From assembly GCA_018457135.1 (NCBI GenBank), contig JAGGDU010000205.1, forward strand, positions 28,349 to 92,348: a DNA stretch of 64,000 nucleotides. The letters run 5' to 3'. This document shows, one piece after another, positions 36,606-46,911 of the stretch. The notes under the pieces are model-generated. The model searched no databases, was not told where the DNA came from, and saw only the letters and a list, made by a program, of their open reading frames with translations. A program made the position numbers and the translations under genes. Origin of the DNA: Trichodesmium erythraeum GBRTRLIN201. Lineage in GTDB: Bacteria > Cyanobacteriota > Cyanobacteriia > Cyanobacteriales > Microcoleaceae. Position 1 is the first letter of the stretch; each line of letters opens with the position of its first letter.

Positions 36606-38562
36606 CAAAGTTCCCAGAAGAAAAATATTTTGGGTTTGACAATTAAGTTTTTTCTCTAATCTTTACCAATTGTTGAGGTCTTCCCCGACCTCAAGGCAAT
36701 AGGTTTCAGTTAAGTCTTTTTTTGGCACTTCAGTAGTCTGAAGAGCTACTCTAATAGTTCCATAATATAATAGTTTTGGTCTTATCTGAACTGTATTAGC
36801 CCTAAAGGTATGGGGATTCTTTCCTTTACTAGACTTATAGACTTAGCTATTAGGTTGTTTGAGTTTTCATACCAAATATGATTGAATTAGGAGGTATTCA
36901 CAAATTAAAAACCCAAATCTGATCAGGATTTTTTACTTAATTAACTAAGCTACTAATAACTGGATTTGGTATCACGGGGTAATCAACCAACACCAACCAA
37001 AAACTTAGAAGATAGTTACGGTTTTTAAGTACTCGAGAAACATTAAAGTTCTTTAAAACTATTACTTAGTTTTCATTAATAATTTTAGTAAAAAATTTAT
37101 AGAAGCTTCCGCGGATTTGATAGTAAACTTAGAAACAATAATTAAGATGATTTGTTATGAAATTATATTCAACAAATATCTGATACAAAATAGTTGCATC
37201 ACGTCTGAATTAGAAAATATTAATTCGGCAAGTAGCAATAATTTTTATTGTCACTAAAGGTTGGAAAAAAAATGGTAAAACAATATAAATAATATAACAA
37301 TTTATAACTATTAAAAGATGGGAAAACAAAATTTGGTAATCTTAAAAAAATCAGAGGAAAAGCATCATAAAATCTAGATGCAACTAAGGTAGAATTATGT
37401 TAGTTATTTACATTTAAAGCGGAAAATTTGCTAAGTCTGACTGTTATTTTTCGAGCTTTACAAAAACTGGAATTAAGCCGTAAAATAAACAAAATATTGA
37501 ACAGTAGACAAGCAGCAACAAAAAAAATTGCCGAAATTAAGAGTATAGTAGCGGTAAAAGGTAAAAGATATAAAGCAATAAATCAAACTTGATATTTTTA
37601 TATAAAATAGAAGTAATACTAGGTTTATACTAGGTTTGAAAAGAACTCATACAAGTTCAGATAATGGTTGCAAATAATATGAAAGTCAAGCATTTTTATA
37701 GGTAAAAAAGTTGCAGTAATTTAAGCTATAACTAATAAAAAAATAGTAGCTATTAACGAGGATAAATAATTTAATTTTACTATTAACATTTGAAGCATTT
37801 ATTGAGTATTTTTTACTACTTAAATTATGGTTAGAGGAGTTGTAGTTATGGATAATTTACCTGCACACAAACTAGATTTAATTGAAGATATAGTTGAATT
37901 TATAAGGGCTAAAGTCCTAAGTTTATCTCCATACTCTCGTGACTTATTCCATTGAATTATGGTGGTTGCAATTGAAATATTTTTGACGAAGTTTTTTTTC
38001 AACTTTAAGCATTTAAGTCTTATTTAAAAGTTGATAGTATCATGTCCGGATAATCAGTGATCAAAAAAACTAACGACTGTAAGTACCAATTCTATCATTC
38101 TGCTGAAAGTCACAGAGCGTCCTGCCTTATTGCCTCCAAAGTTTAAGTATTCAACGGTACATGGTATAAGTTTTTACTTATAAGCATTTCTAGTCATTAC
38201 TTTCCTAATTATATTCTCAATTATAAATGGCTACAAGCTTTTATTTTCGTCATTATTGAGAATGATACTATTAAATTGCTGAGTCAGTGATTTTCATAAG
38301 TCACTCTATTACTGGATTTTAGATACTTTAATTATTACCTCCAACTATAACACAAATGGTTTATATAACCATTTATGTGAACTTGGTGTTAATAAATCAT
38401 TAATTTTGAAAAAAATGGTTTACTAAGTATTTCTACTATACCCTGTAATAATGGAAAATACTGTATGTAGAAAGTCGGTTCTGGTATTTAATTTTGCGTG
38501 GAACTTATTTATTTTTATTTTACCATGCTGATAATCAAATAAGGAAGGGCAAGGCTAATCAC
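36606..38562. other. 2 kb spacer with hairpin and IS630 relic
   Basis: TTGAGGTC (36673-36680) and GACCTCAA (36687-36694) form a perfect 8-bp hairpin about 70 bases after thrC; without a T-run it is only a possible terminator. From 37440 to 38060 lies a transposase relic. Elsewhere there is nothing I can support. Confidence 0.5.
37440..38060 (+). pseudogene. IS630-family transposase relic (C-terminal part)
   Basis: Fragments in shifted frames give VIFRALQKLELSRKINKILN, later GLKRTHTSSDNGC, then VVMDNLPAHKLDLIEDIVEF and RAKVLSLSPYSRDLF. The MDNLPAHK..I(E)..(A)KVL.LSPYS order is the second-Asp to Glu region of IS630-type enzymes. Stops split it and the 'PIE' glutamate motif is destroyed. It is inactive. 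Confidence 0.7.
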
Positions 38563-39183
38563 TTAATATTCAGGTAAGCGGGGGGATGGTTCTTCGTTGT
38601 TTAATAACTGGGAAATATCAGGATAAAAGCGTTCCTGCAATTGGACAGATGTTTGATTTTGATGATTAATTTCTGTTTTTAGCTGAATATTAGGAGTAGT
38701 TTCTGATTTTTGCTGTTTAGCTGCTTTAGCTTTGGCCAAAAGATCTACTGCATCTGCTAAGGCATTTGTTAAACTTCTACGAGTATTTCCATGACTGGTT
38801 TGCTCTTGCTGAAGACATTTGGTTAATTCCTGGAGTTTTTCAAGATAGCGATCGCGTTCTTGACTCACCTCAATAATTTTGGCCTTAAATTGATCCAAGG
38901 TTTGTAAATCTTCAATTTGCTCTTCAATAGTTGTCATAACTTCATCTCTATTGTCTTTAGCAAAAGAAAAACCTTTTTGTAGTTTCTGAAGTTTGGTTTT
39001 TAAGTTATCAATAGTTTCTTGACTCTGTTGAGCTTCATTTCTTCGTTGTTTAGCCTCAATATTATATAGCTTAAGCCACTTAGAAACAGTATCTTGAGTT
39101 ACATTTACTTTTGTTTGTAGCTCAACTATTTTTTCTTGAAGAGCTTTAATTTCATTTAACCATGGGGTTATATCCTGAGTCAT
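38563..39183 (-). CDS. Conserved coiled-coil protein, unknown function
   Basis: 206 residues. Residues ~8-130 are almost entirely coiled coil (IKALQEKIVELQTKVNVTQD, then RRNEAQQSQETIDNLKTKLQ). The C-terminal ~60 residues are polar and probably disordered, ending in a proline-rich tail PSPRLPEY. There is no signal or membrane segment. It looks like a cyanobacterial cytosolic scaffold or cytoskeleton-like protein, but no named family can be given. It stands alone on the minus strand. Confidence 0.72.
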   Translation of the reverse strand: MTQDITPWLNEIKALQEKIVELQTKVNVTQDTVSKWLKLYNIEAKQRRNEAQQSQETIDNLKTKLQKLQKGFSFAKDNRDEVMTTIEEQIEDLQTLDQFKAKIIEVSQERDRYLEKLQELTKCLQQEQTSHGNTRRSLTNALADAVDLLAKAKAAKQQKSETTPNIQLKTEINHQNQTSVQLQERFYPDISQLLNNEEPSPRLPEY

Positions 39184-40362
39184 ATCAGATTTGAGATTCT
39201 AAGGTGTCCATTTAATTGAGTGATACTTTCAAGTCAGGTTACCACTACAATTTTAAACTAATTTTGAATTAATTTGTTAGTGGCAAAGAGGTTGTGATTA
39301 GGTAGTAGACAAGAAGGAATAGGGAATAGATAGTAGGTAATATTTTTGATACCCTTTATTATGGCTAATTTTGGATTACAATTAATTTAATATTTTATAA
39401 TAATTCTAGTTTATAAAAAAGACTTATAATTCATCCTTACTCCCTATTTTATATTTTCGTTACTTAAATATATTTAGCACTATATAAATAGAACTCACCT
39501 ACGCTTATATTCTATTTCTACAAAAAAATCATTGTTTTTAACATTCATAACCCAAAATAAAAAAACTAGATTTCTGGGCTTGCTTTGCATAAGTCAAGCT
39601 CCAAGTTAATATCATTACTTATAGCAGTTTTCATGATTCAAGAAATACACACATTTTTTGTTTTCAAGGCAGAAGCTATAAAGCAGAGGGGAGAAGTTTT
39701 GTAGTCATAAAGTGAAAACCACTATAGGTAGAAAACAAAATTTATTACACCTAGAGGAATAACCCAGGATAAATATTTCATCTCAAGTAGTTATGAAAAT
39801 AAAATCAAGGATAAAGGGCTAGATATATTCCAATTTATTCCCTACTACTGCTAGTACCCTACTATATTAATAATAAGTATTCAACTGAAAAAAATCAATA
39901 ATTTACTTTGGTCAATATTTCGAGATTGATCAATTTATAATTTGTAAGCATTCAGCTATCAGCTATCAGTTAAACAGGTAAGCATAGATAAAGATAAAAA
40001 AAAATCTCAAAAATAATTGGTAAACAATTTATCAAATATTTATCACCATTTTGAATCTACTTTACTATTTTACAGATAACTAAACTCAAATAGTTATCAG
40101 TTATTACTCATTATCTAGGCAGAAGTAATTAGTCTTCAAGGAGAATTAAAAGTTATGTTTCTACAGTATCAACTAGGAAATGAAATTGGTGATAAGCTAA
40201 CTTTTGATAATTCCTTGAATATGTTCAAAAGCTGAATTGCAAACTATTCTGCACCGAATATATAAATGCTTACTATAATTAATTTTTACTTTTAAGTTGT
40301 AGTTACTCACTCATTTATTCTCAAATACCCATAATTTTTATGATATTTTTTATGTAAAAGCA
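39184..40362. other. Spacer with one MITE-like element
   Basis: No gene. It contains an inverted-repeat element at 39620-39726 and a CAGCTATCAGCTATCAG short repeat at 39953-39969. The remainder is AT-rich and featureless. Confidence 0.5.
39620..39726 (+). mobile_element. MITE-like element family C
   Basis: 107 bases bounded by TATAGCAGTTTTCATGATTC and, inverted, TATAGTGGTTTTCACTTTAT. The TATA ends fit IS630-type mobility. It is non-coding, and only one copy was seen in this window. Confidence 0.6.
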
Positions 40363-41478
40363 ATGAGATTTATAAATTTTCTACGTAACTTTAATTGTGT
40401 AACATTGCGGGAATTTTTAAAGCGCACAAATAGGCGACATTTTTTATATTTATTAACTCTAATTGCTCAAAATAAATATAGGTTTTTATTGGCAATATTG
40501 AATGCTATCATTAAATATATACTAAGAGGAATAACCCACTTTTTTGATTTTATTCTCCATCTGAATTTCACGACTATTAAGGAAGTCTTTAATTGTGTTG
40601 CTAAAAAGAGATTATCAGGTTTATCTGCTGAGATGGCCTATAGTGCTATGCTAGCTTTATTTCCTGCATTATTAACAATAATTGCGGCAATTGGAGTCTT
40701 TGAATCTTTGAGTTCAATCCTTTTTCAAATGGGAAGTTTACTAATAGATATAGTGCCAAATCAAGTGCAAGATTTAATTAGCAGTGCTGTCTATGAAATT
40801 CAGAGGTCTCCCAACAAAAAAATATTTTCTTTCAGTTTTATTTTATCGATCTGGCTATTTTCTAGTGTACTTAGTTCTGCAATGGCAGCACTTGATGAAA
40901 TTCATCAAGTTCCTCTTGATAAAAAAAGACCTTTTTGGAAAGCAAAGTTAGTTTCTTTAGGACTGACTATTGGTACTCTAATACTATTAATTATTGCCTC
41001 TGGATTAGTATTAGTTAGTGACTTAATTGTATACATGATTTCCCGACAAAGTTGCTTACTAGAAATTTTACCTAACTGCCCTTCTGATCAGGTTGCTAGT
41101 TGTTTATTTCAAAAACCTATTAATAATTGTGTTTTAAAGTTGCGATTATTAGAGACTTGGAATCAATTAAGATGGCCGATTACTTTAGGAATAGTATCAA
41201 TAGCTTTTGCTTTTGTTTATCGTTTTGGCCCGAGTTATAGAAGGAAAGGTACACCTATAATTCCTGGTGCAATTATTGCAGCATTAATGTGGGCAGCAGC
41301 TTCTAATTTGTTTCGTTTATATGTTTTTTATTTTGGTAATTATAACCGAATTTATGGAGCTATTGGTACTTTTATTATTTTGTTGTTATGGTTATATATT
41401 AGTTCATTTGTAGTGTTAATTGGATCACAATTAAATGTAACAGTAGGAGAAGTAATGGCAAGAGACCGAGAATTATAA
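40363..41478 (+). CDS. YihY/BrkB family inner-membrane protein
   Basis: 371 residues with a ~75-residue N-terminal extension before the conserved domain. The family core begins LSGLSAEMAYSAMLALFPAL (~89-108) and has six predicted membrane helices, with RFGPSYRRKGTPIIPGAIIA and IYGAIGTFIILLLWLYISSF as typical family landmarks near the C-terminus. The protein was once called 'RNase BN', but that activity belongs elsewhere; function is unknown, and transport or envelope roles have been suggested. Two Cys pairs (SRQSCLLEILPNCPSDQVAS) sit in an extracytoplasmic loop. It is followed by a small membrane-protein gene on the opposite strand, converging within 44 bases. Confidence 0.87.
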   Translation: MRFINFLRNFNCVTLREFLKRTNRRHFLYLLTLIAQNKYRFLLAILNAIIKYILRGITHFFDFILHLNFTTIKEVFNCVAKKRLSGLSAEMAYSAMLALFPALLTIIAAIGVFESLSSILFQMGSLLIDIVPNQVQDLISSAVYEIQRSPNKKIFSFSFILSIWLFSSVLSSAMAALDEIHQVPLDKKRPFWKAKLVSLGLTIGTLILLIIASGLVLVSDLIVYMISRQSCLLEILPNCPSDQVASCLFQKPINNCVLKLRLLETWNQLRWPITLGIVSIAFAFVYRFGPSYRRKGTPIIPGAIIAALMWAAASNLFRLYVFYFGNYNRIYGAIGTFIILLLWLYISSFVVLIGSQLNVTVGEVMARDREL

Positions 41479-41521
41479 AGAGTAAAAAATAGTATAAGTA
41501 AATATTTGAAAAAAGTTGTAG

Positions 41522-41713
41522 TTACCGTGGTCTTTGTAATAGACTAATGACGCCAGTTACTATGGATATAAAAATTAGAAATAAAAGCACTCCTCCTGGT
41601 AAAAATGAGAGGACTTTCCACCCTCTTAGGATCCATACTAATAAAGTTAAAATGCTGAGAATACCAAAAACATAGGAAAATTGGGTAATGAGAAAGTTGT
41701 AATTTTTGCTCAT
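41522..41713 (-). CDS. Small two-helix membrane protein, conserved in cyanobacteria
   Basis: 63 residues with two hydrophobic helices: FGILSILTLLVWILRG (~16-31) and FLPGGVLLFLIFISIVTGVI (~37-56), ending in a basic LLQRPR tail. The pattern is familiar from cyanobacterial genomes as an uncharacterised membrane protein. It converges with the YihY-like gene, 44 bases apart. The function is unknown. Confidence 0.62.
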   Translation of the reverse strand: MSKNYNFLITQFSYVFGILSILTLLVWILRGWKVLSFLPGGVLLFLIFISIVTGVISLLQRPR

Positions 41714-41971
41714 TAATTTTAGTTAATATGAATATATAGTGTTTTTATTCGGGATGTGAAAAACTCGCGCTATTAAAAAGGGAATAGCTTTAAGGGCACT
41801 CTTAAAATAGTAAAGAAGGAGAAAAGCATTAAATAGTAGCAAAAGTAGGATATAAAGTATTCGCGCTCAGGGCTTTTTTCTTAGAATCATAAAAAACCTG
41901 AATATAGATTTATATCTGATTTAAAAAAAACAATATGCACTTTATTCTCAAAAATATTGTCACTATTTTAG

Positions 41972-42910
41972 CTAAAGTAACTTAGTACCTATATAGCCAA
42001 TGATTATTTTTCCTGGTCCTAACTCTTCAGAAAAATAAAGTCGCCAAGCACCAGGAGTCATCCGTAGATGCCAACTAAAAAGACTTTCTTTAGTATCCGG
42101 ACATTTAATAGTTAGTTCTTGTCTAAACTTTTGAATTCTTGAGTCACTTTCTGGAGTTGTTTTGCTTGGTAAAATATTGGGATTAAAAGCTCCATTTTTC
42201 CAAAGTTTACAGTATTTTTCTAAGTCTAATAACCGTTTCTTTATTTGTTGCAAAATTAAGTCGCCACTCTTTAGTTGTTGTAACTGTTGTTCTACTTGTT
42301 CACAGAAGATTAAATTCGGAAAAAATTCTTGTCTTCTTTCCCATAAGACTTCTCCATCAACTTGCCCGGCAAATAATTTATTTTCGATGTGGTTTTTAAT
42401 CCATTCGGTATGTTGTTTTACATGGCGACTGCGACTAGCATGAACAATTTTTTCGGACTGGTCAATTAACTCTATATTTTCGTCTAATTCTGTTACCTGA
42501 ATATCCAAAAAATCTGTATCCCATTTGGGTTCAGATAATAAACTAACCGCAAGATAATCACTAATTAAAGCAAAATGAAGACCCTCTACTAATGTTCCTT
42601 GATGCCGAACTTCAGACACATCAAATTTATTTTTAATTTCTGGGACAACATCCTCACAAAAAGGAGCTTTTAGAGTTAGACTACGGAAAAATCTACGCTC
42701 CTCTAAATCTACTATTTTGTCGTTACGCAAACTTGCTATAGGATAATCACAAACAAGTTCTATATTGTTAATATTACTGTGAGTCCGAAGTATCAGTCTT
42801 ATACCTAGGCTTTTTACTTGGCGTAAAGTTTGAATTAACTCTGACATTAATTTTTGCGCTGTGGAAATATCAGCAATAGGAGTCTGTAGAGAAAGTTCAT
42901 TAAGCGCCAT
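41972..42910 (-). CDS. Third gene of a DUF262-DUF3696 trio, unknown
   Basis: 312 residues, soluble. The N-terminal two-thirds contain no motif that I recognise. The C-terminal segment SLFSWHLRMTPGAWRLYFSE..GKIIIGYIGTKLL resembles the strand-rich end of RelE/HigB-like toxins ('...PGxWRxxF....IxIGYIGxHL'), which would suggest a ribonuclease-like or inhibitory domain, but this is a weak visual match. It starts 17 bases after the ATPase reading frame and is co-directional with the DUF262 gene, so the three form one operon. Its frame is intact although the ATPase gene is broken. Confidence 0.6.
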   Translation of the reverse strand: MALNELSLQTPIADISTAQKLMSELIQTLRQVKSLGIRLILRTHSNINNIELVCDYPIASLRNDKIVDLEERRFFRSLTLKAPFCEDVVPEIKNKFDVSEVRHQGTLVEGLHFALISDYLAVSLLSEPKWDTDFLDIQVTELDENIELIDQSEKIVHASRSRHVKQHTEWIKNHIENKLFAGQVDGEVLWERRQEFFPNLIFCEQVEQQLQQLKSGDLILQQIKKRLLDLEKYCKLWKNGAFNPNILPSKTTPESDSRIQKFRQELTIKCPDTKESLFSWHLRMTPGAWRLYFSEELGPGKIIIGYIGTKLL

Positions 42911-42927
42911 TTCTAAATCTATATTTA

Positions 42928-44034
42928 TTATTCCCTGGGTTCCAAAAGAGCTTCTAAACTATTATCCCACTCATCAAAAAAACCTTCTGGCCATTTATCG
43001 ATCCGTCCGTTTCGATCTATCTGTGGGGATATAACTTCAGTGATAAATTCTCTTCCTCGTTTTTGGCTGTCAAAATAGTGTAATTGAACTTTTTTAGGGT
43101 CAACTTTTTCTCTATAAACTATTAATCTAATTCCATTTAAAACATGGTCGCTGTGAGTTTCAACTACAATTTGCATTCCACAACTAGCAGCAAGAGCTAA
43201 TAATTCTCCCATTTTTGCTTGACCTTTCGGATGAAGATGTGCCTCAGGATTTTCTATTATAATTAAAGTTTCTGGTGGGGATGAAAGAATAGCTACAATA
43301 ATTGGTAAAGTGTAACTAATTCCAAATCCAACATTAGTAGAACGATAAGGGTTACTATCTCCATAATAATATTGAAGACTGATTAAATCTATATCTTGTT
43401 TAACATTTATTTGTAAGTGTGTACCAGGGCTAATTTCTCCCATCCAAGCTTCAACTTGATCTCTTAAAACTAGGGATTTTGCTTGTGAATGTCCTAAGCT
43501 ACGATTTGGTATAGTTTTACTTTCATTTACAGATAAAAAATGGGCTGTGTATTCTCCTTTAGTGGCTAAATTTTCTAGTTGTTGAAATTGGAAATATGAC
43601 ATTTATAAAAATAAGTGAGGACCTAAACATTCAGCTTGCAGATAGTGAATTTTTTTATTAAAAAGACTGGATTTATAAATATTAAAAGCAACAGATGGCG
43701 AGTTAAGATTTAGAACATCTTTTTCTCGGTCATAAGAGAAATTCTAAACTCCTCGAACGCCATTTTGCCAGACAATTTCAAAGCTAATAAAATCGTCTTT
43801 TGCTCCTTCAAATAGTACATCTTGAGCAGTACCTATAGGAATTAATTCACCATTTAGAGATAAACCTTGATTTTCAAAGAGACCTTGTTGATAAGATTGA
43901 CACATTAATAGTAATGCTTGTAAAGTAGAAAATTTACCAGTGCTATTCAGACCAGAAAGTAAAGTTAACGGTCTAAATGATAGAGATTGATTAGAAAAAG
44001 GTTTAAAATTTTTTAGACGTAATAAACTAATCAT
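42928..44034 (-). pseudogene. AAA ATPase (DUF3696 type) with two in-frame stops
   Basis: Read from the ATG at 44034, one continuous frame of 369 codons covers a complete AAA/OLD-like ATPase, but it is interrupted by TAG at 43746-43744 and TAA at 43605-43603. Translation across the stops gives ...NGVRGV-stop-NFSYDREKDVLNLN...AECLGPHLFL-stop-MSYFQFQQLENLATK..., showing simple nonsense mutations rather than deletion. Walker A reads GLNSTGKF at ~28-35, where the family expects GLNSSGKS, so the essential Ser/Thr is Phe. Walker B and the later motifs (IIIENPEAHLHPKGQAKMGE, VVETHSDHVLNGIRL) and the DUF3696 tail (WPEGFFDEWDNSLEALL) remain intact. It overlaps the DUF262 gene by 8 bases. Confidence 0.85.
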
Positions 44035-45154
44035 TTAGAACTTCCTCGATAATTTTTTTAATAGTTTTAAAACGATATTCTATCTTATCTTGAGCTTGAG
44101 ATATCGACATCAAAAATTCTTTGTCATCATCTATATATTTGGCAAATTTATCTAATAATTCTGGCTTCCGATTTTTAAGTTTCTGAATCTGTTGAGAATT
44201 AAGCTGACTAATATGAAATGACCAAGTTTCACATAATGCTTTATTAACTGGATTTTTTCTTTGTTTTTTTGGCTTGCGGAAAGCTTCGTTGCCAAATATT
44301 TCTTGGCAAATAATCATAGTATTTCTAAATTTATTTTCAAGTGTTTTAATTTCCGAATCAGATAAACCATTAATTTTTTTCATCGCATTATCTAAAAATT
44401 CTTCTCTGCCATCTTTTGTATAATTTTCATAAGAATTAGATGTAAGCATAACTGCTAAAGCACCTAATACAAATTCTCTATCATCCATACGTTTGAGTCG
44501 TGATTCACCAAGCTTAATAATATTAGTAAATTCTGGAGATTTAGCAAGGTAAAATAATAATTTGAGGACTTTCCCAGGATTAAGAGCATGGCGTATTTCT
44601 TGAGGAGTTAAACGTTCTCCTCCTGTATTAATACGTTTAAAAATATTATACTTAACTTTAGGTGGTGTACCTGCCGCAATTAGATAGACAGTAACTTGAG
44701 TTTCTTGAATACGACGTTGATATTTACGAGGTAATTCTTCATAGCTTTTATTATTAAGTTCTTCCCCAAGATATTCTAAACCTGTTAACCGTAAATTATT
44801 ATTACTTTTAATCATAAACTGCTTTAAAGCTGAAAGTCTTTGCAATCCATCTACTACTAACCAGTTGTCTTCATTAGTACCATCAATATAAAAAGCTGGT
44901 AAAGGAATCCTAATAATAATAGATTCAATTAATCTACTTTTAACGTCATCTTTCCATATATCAGAATGACGCTGAAAATCTGGAGCTAAATCAAGAACTT
45001 TTTCATCTATTCTTCTCACCAACTGTTCAATTGTAGGTTCTCTAGTAATAATATTAATTTCCTCCGGCTCGTAAATTAAGTCATCCTTTTCATATTCTTC
45101 CTCTTCATCATTTTCTTCCTCTTGATATTTGTCTGAATTTTCTTTATTTACCAT
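44027..45154 (-). CDS. DUF262 (GmrSD N-terminal-like) protein
   Basis: 375 residues. An acidic N-terminus (EENDEEEEYEKDD) precedes the DUF262/ParB-like fold: APDFQRHSDIW at ~57-67, LIESIIIRIPLPAFYIDG at ~75-92, and VDGLQRLSALKQF at 101-113. The last corresponds to the DGQQR motif of GmrSD and related restriction or defence proteins; here Gln is replaced by Leu. NIFKRINTGGERLTPQEIRH is another hallmark. DUF262 proteins bind NTP and often act as sensors in phage defence. The gene leads an operon with a DUF3696 ATPase (8-base overlap) and an unknown third gene. The ribosome-binding context AGGGGG lies just upstream of ATG. Confidence 0.87.
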   Translation of the reverse strand: MVNKENSDKYQEEENDEEEEYEKDDLIYEPEEINIITREPTIEQLVRRIDEKVLDLAPDFQRHSDIWKDDVKSRLIESIIIRIPLPAFYIDGTNEDNWLVVDGLQRLSALKQFMIKSNNNLRLTGLEYLGEELNNKSYEELPRKYQRRIQETQVTVYLIAAGTPPKVKYNIFKRINTGGERLTPQEIRHALNPGKVLKLLFYLAKSPEFTNIIKLGESRLKRMDDREFVLGALAVMLTSNSYENYTKDGREEFLDNAMKKINGLSDSEIKTLENKFRNTMIICQEIFGNEAFRKPKKQRKNPVNKALCETWSFHISQLNSQQIQKLKNRKPELLDKFAKYIDDDKEFLMSISQAQDKIEYRFKTIKKIIEEVLND

Positions 45155-45723
45155 ATATTTTACCCCCTCTTTTTTGTACTTTGATTATACCATCTGAGAT
45201 TAAATAAGATTGATAACTTTTACTTAAAACTGACAACTACTATCAAGAAGTATGGTATTAATACTGTAAGTATTAATTTGTCAGCCATTAACTATCAGCT
45301 ATAAGGAAAAATTACCCACTAATGATAATTAAAATTACGAAAGGAAAAAGATGATAAACCAAACTTCTTTATTTATTAATTTTATACATATTTTGTGCAG
45401 CATTACTAAGGAAAATAGATCGAGCTAATAGCTAAATATTTACTTAAAACTAACCTTTAATTTGTACTATTTATGCAGAGATTAATTATTAATGTCTGAA
45501 TATAAGCGATCGCTCACCTAAAAAAAATTAATCCCTATAAAAATTTTATGCCTAAATACCAACTAATTTCTCCAATTATCCTCCTAATACTTATTTCTAT
45601 TATAATATTTTGAGAATATGTCAGAAATTGAATAAATGATCCTATTGATATTTAGATTAATTATCAATACCTGAATCTGAGCAAAAGCTCAACTATAAAA
45701 AATTTAATCCCCCTAAAAATTTC
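45155..45723. other. Spacer containing a tandem duplication of the next gene's 5' end
   Basis: Segments about 45476-45600 and 45653-45780 are similar throughout: GATTAATTAT.AAT..CTGAAT, AAAAA..TTAATCCC..TAAAAATTT.ATG.CTAAAT. The second copy is the start of the gene at 45724. The first carries a relic start described separately. A GCGATCGC site lies at about 45505. Confidence 0.6.
45548..45613 (+). pseudogene. Relic signal-peptide start duplicated from the next gene
   Basis: ATG at 45548 opens MPKYQLISPIILLILISIII followed by F and TGA. It is collinear with MSKSKSIYRIITLTLMAIFT at the start of the gene at 45724, and the upstream bases are also duplicated. It is either a truncated tandem paralogue or a hydrophobic leader peptide. 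Confidence 0.5.
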
Positions 45724-46911
45724 ATGTCTAAATCCAAATCAATTTACCGAATCATTACCTTAACACTAATGGCAATTTTCACCACAATCACATTTGTATT
45801 AGCATCTAATCAAATTAGTAAATCTGCACAAAAAACAGAAATTCGTGGTGTTTGGATAACCAACATTGACAGCGAGGTTTTATTTTCTAGTTCAGAGACA
45901 AAAACAGCAATTAATCGTTTAGCAAATCTCAACTTCAACACACTTTATCCCACTATTTGGCAAGGTGGTTATACTCTCTATCCTAGTCAAGTAGCTCAAC
46001 AAGTATTTGGCAAATCATTAGATCCTGAAACTGGTTTACAAGGACGAGATGTTTTACAAGAAATTATTAGTGAAGGACACGAAAAAGGTTTAACAATTAT
46101 TCCTTGGTTTGAATTTGGTTTTATGGCACCTGCAGATTCAGAATTAGCAAGATTACATCCTAATTGGCTGACTAAACGTAGGGATGGAACTACTATAAAA
46201 ATGGAAGGAAAATATCCTAGAGTTTGGCTTAATCCTTTTCATCCAGAAGTGCAACAATTTATTTTAGATTTAGTCATAGAAATTGTGACTAAATATGATA
46301 TAGATGGAATACAATTTGATGATCATTTTGGCTTACCTTCTGAATTTGGTTATGATGATTTTACAGTAAAATTATATGAAAAAGAATTTCCTGGTTTATT
46401 GCCTTCTGATGATTATAAAGAAACTTTTTGGGTTCGTTGGAGAGCAAATAAAATTAATAATTTTATGGAGCGGGTTTCTAAAGAAATAAAAGCGATAAAA
46501 CCGGACTATATTATTTCTGTATCTCCAAATCCTTTACACTTTGCTTTATCTGCTTATTTGCAAGATTGGTTTACTTGGGAAAGGGAAAAATGGATTGATG
46601 AAATTGTTTTACAGGTTTATCGTCCAGATATTAAACGTTTTATGAATGAGTTGGAACAAACAGAGGTAAAATTAGCAAAAAATCATATCCCTTTTGCTAT
46701 TGGAATTTTGACTGGTTTAAAAGATAATTCTACTCCGATAAAGACAATTGAAGAACAGGTAGAAGTTGTGCGGAAAAGAAATTTTGCGGGAGTATCATTC
46801 TTTTTCTATGAAAGTTTATGGAAATGGGGAAAGGAGTCAGAAAATATCAGAAATAAAAGTTTTGAGGAAATGTTTAAACATAAAACTTATAGACCATATA
46901 TATCTGGTTAA
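45724..46911 (+). CDS. Secreted GHL10-type (DUF187) glycoside hydrolase-like protein
   Basis: 395 residues. An N-terminal signal peptide or anchor, ITLTLMAIFTTITFVLAS, ends near residue 28. The rest is a TIM-barrel of the glycosyl hydrolase-like 10 family: EIRGVWITNIDSEVLF, NTLYPTIWQGGYTLYPS, GLTIIPWFEFGFMAP, RVWLNPFHPEVQQFILDLV, DIDGIQFDDHFGLPSEFGYD, and later DEIVLQVYRPDI. The acidic pair QFDDHF is the likely catalytic region. The substrate is unknown; homologues are thought to cleave cell-wall or exopolysaccharide glycans. The promoter region and leader are partly duplicated just upstream. Confidence 0.88.
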   Translation: MSKSKSIYRIITLTLMAIFTTITFVLASNQISKSAQKTEIRGVWITNIDSEVLFSSSETKTAINRLANLNFNTLYPTIWQGGYTLYPSQVAQQVFGKSLDPETGLQGRDVLQEIISEGHEKGLTIIPWFEFGFMAPADSELARLHPNWLTKRRDGTTIKMEGKYPRVWLNPFHPEVQQFILDLVIEIVTKYDIDGIQFDDHFGLPSEFGYDDFTVKLYEKEFPGLLPSDDYKETFWVRWRANKINNFMERVSKEIKAIKPDYIISVSPNPLHFALSAYLQDWFTWEREKWIDEIVLQVYRPDIKRFMNELEQTEVKLAKNHIPFAIGILTGLKDNSTPIKTIEEQVEVVRKRNFAGVSFFFYESLWKWGKESENIRNKSFEEMFKHKTYRPYISG

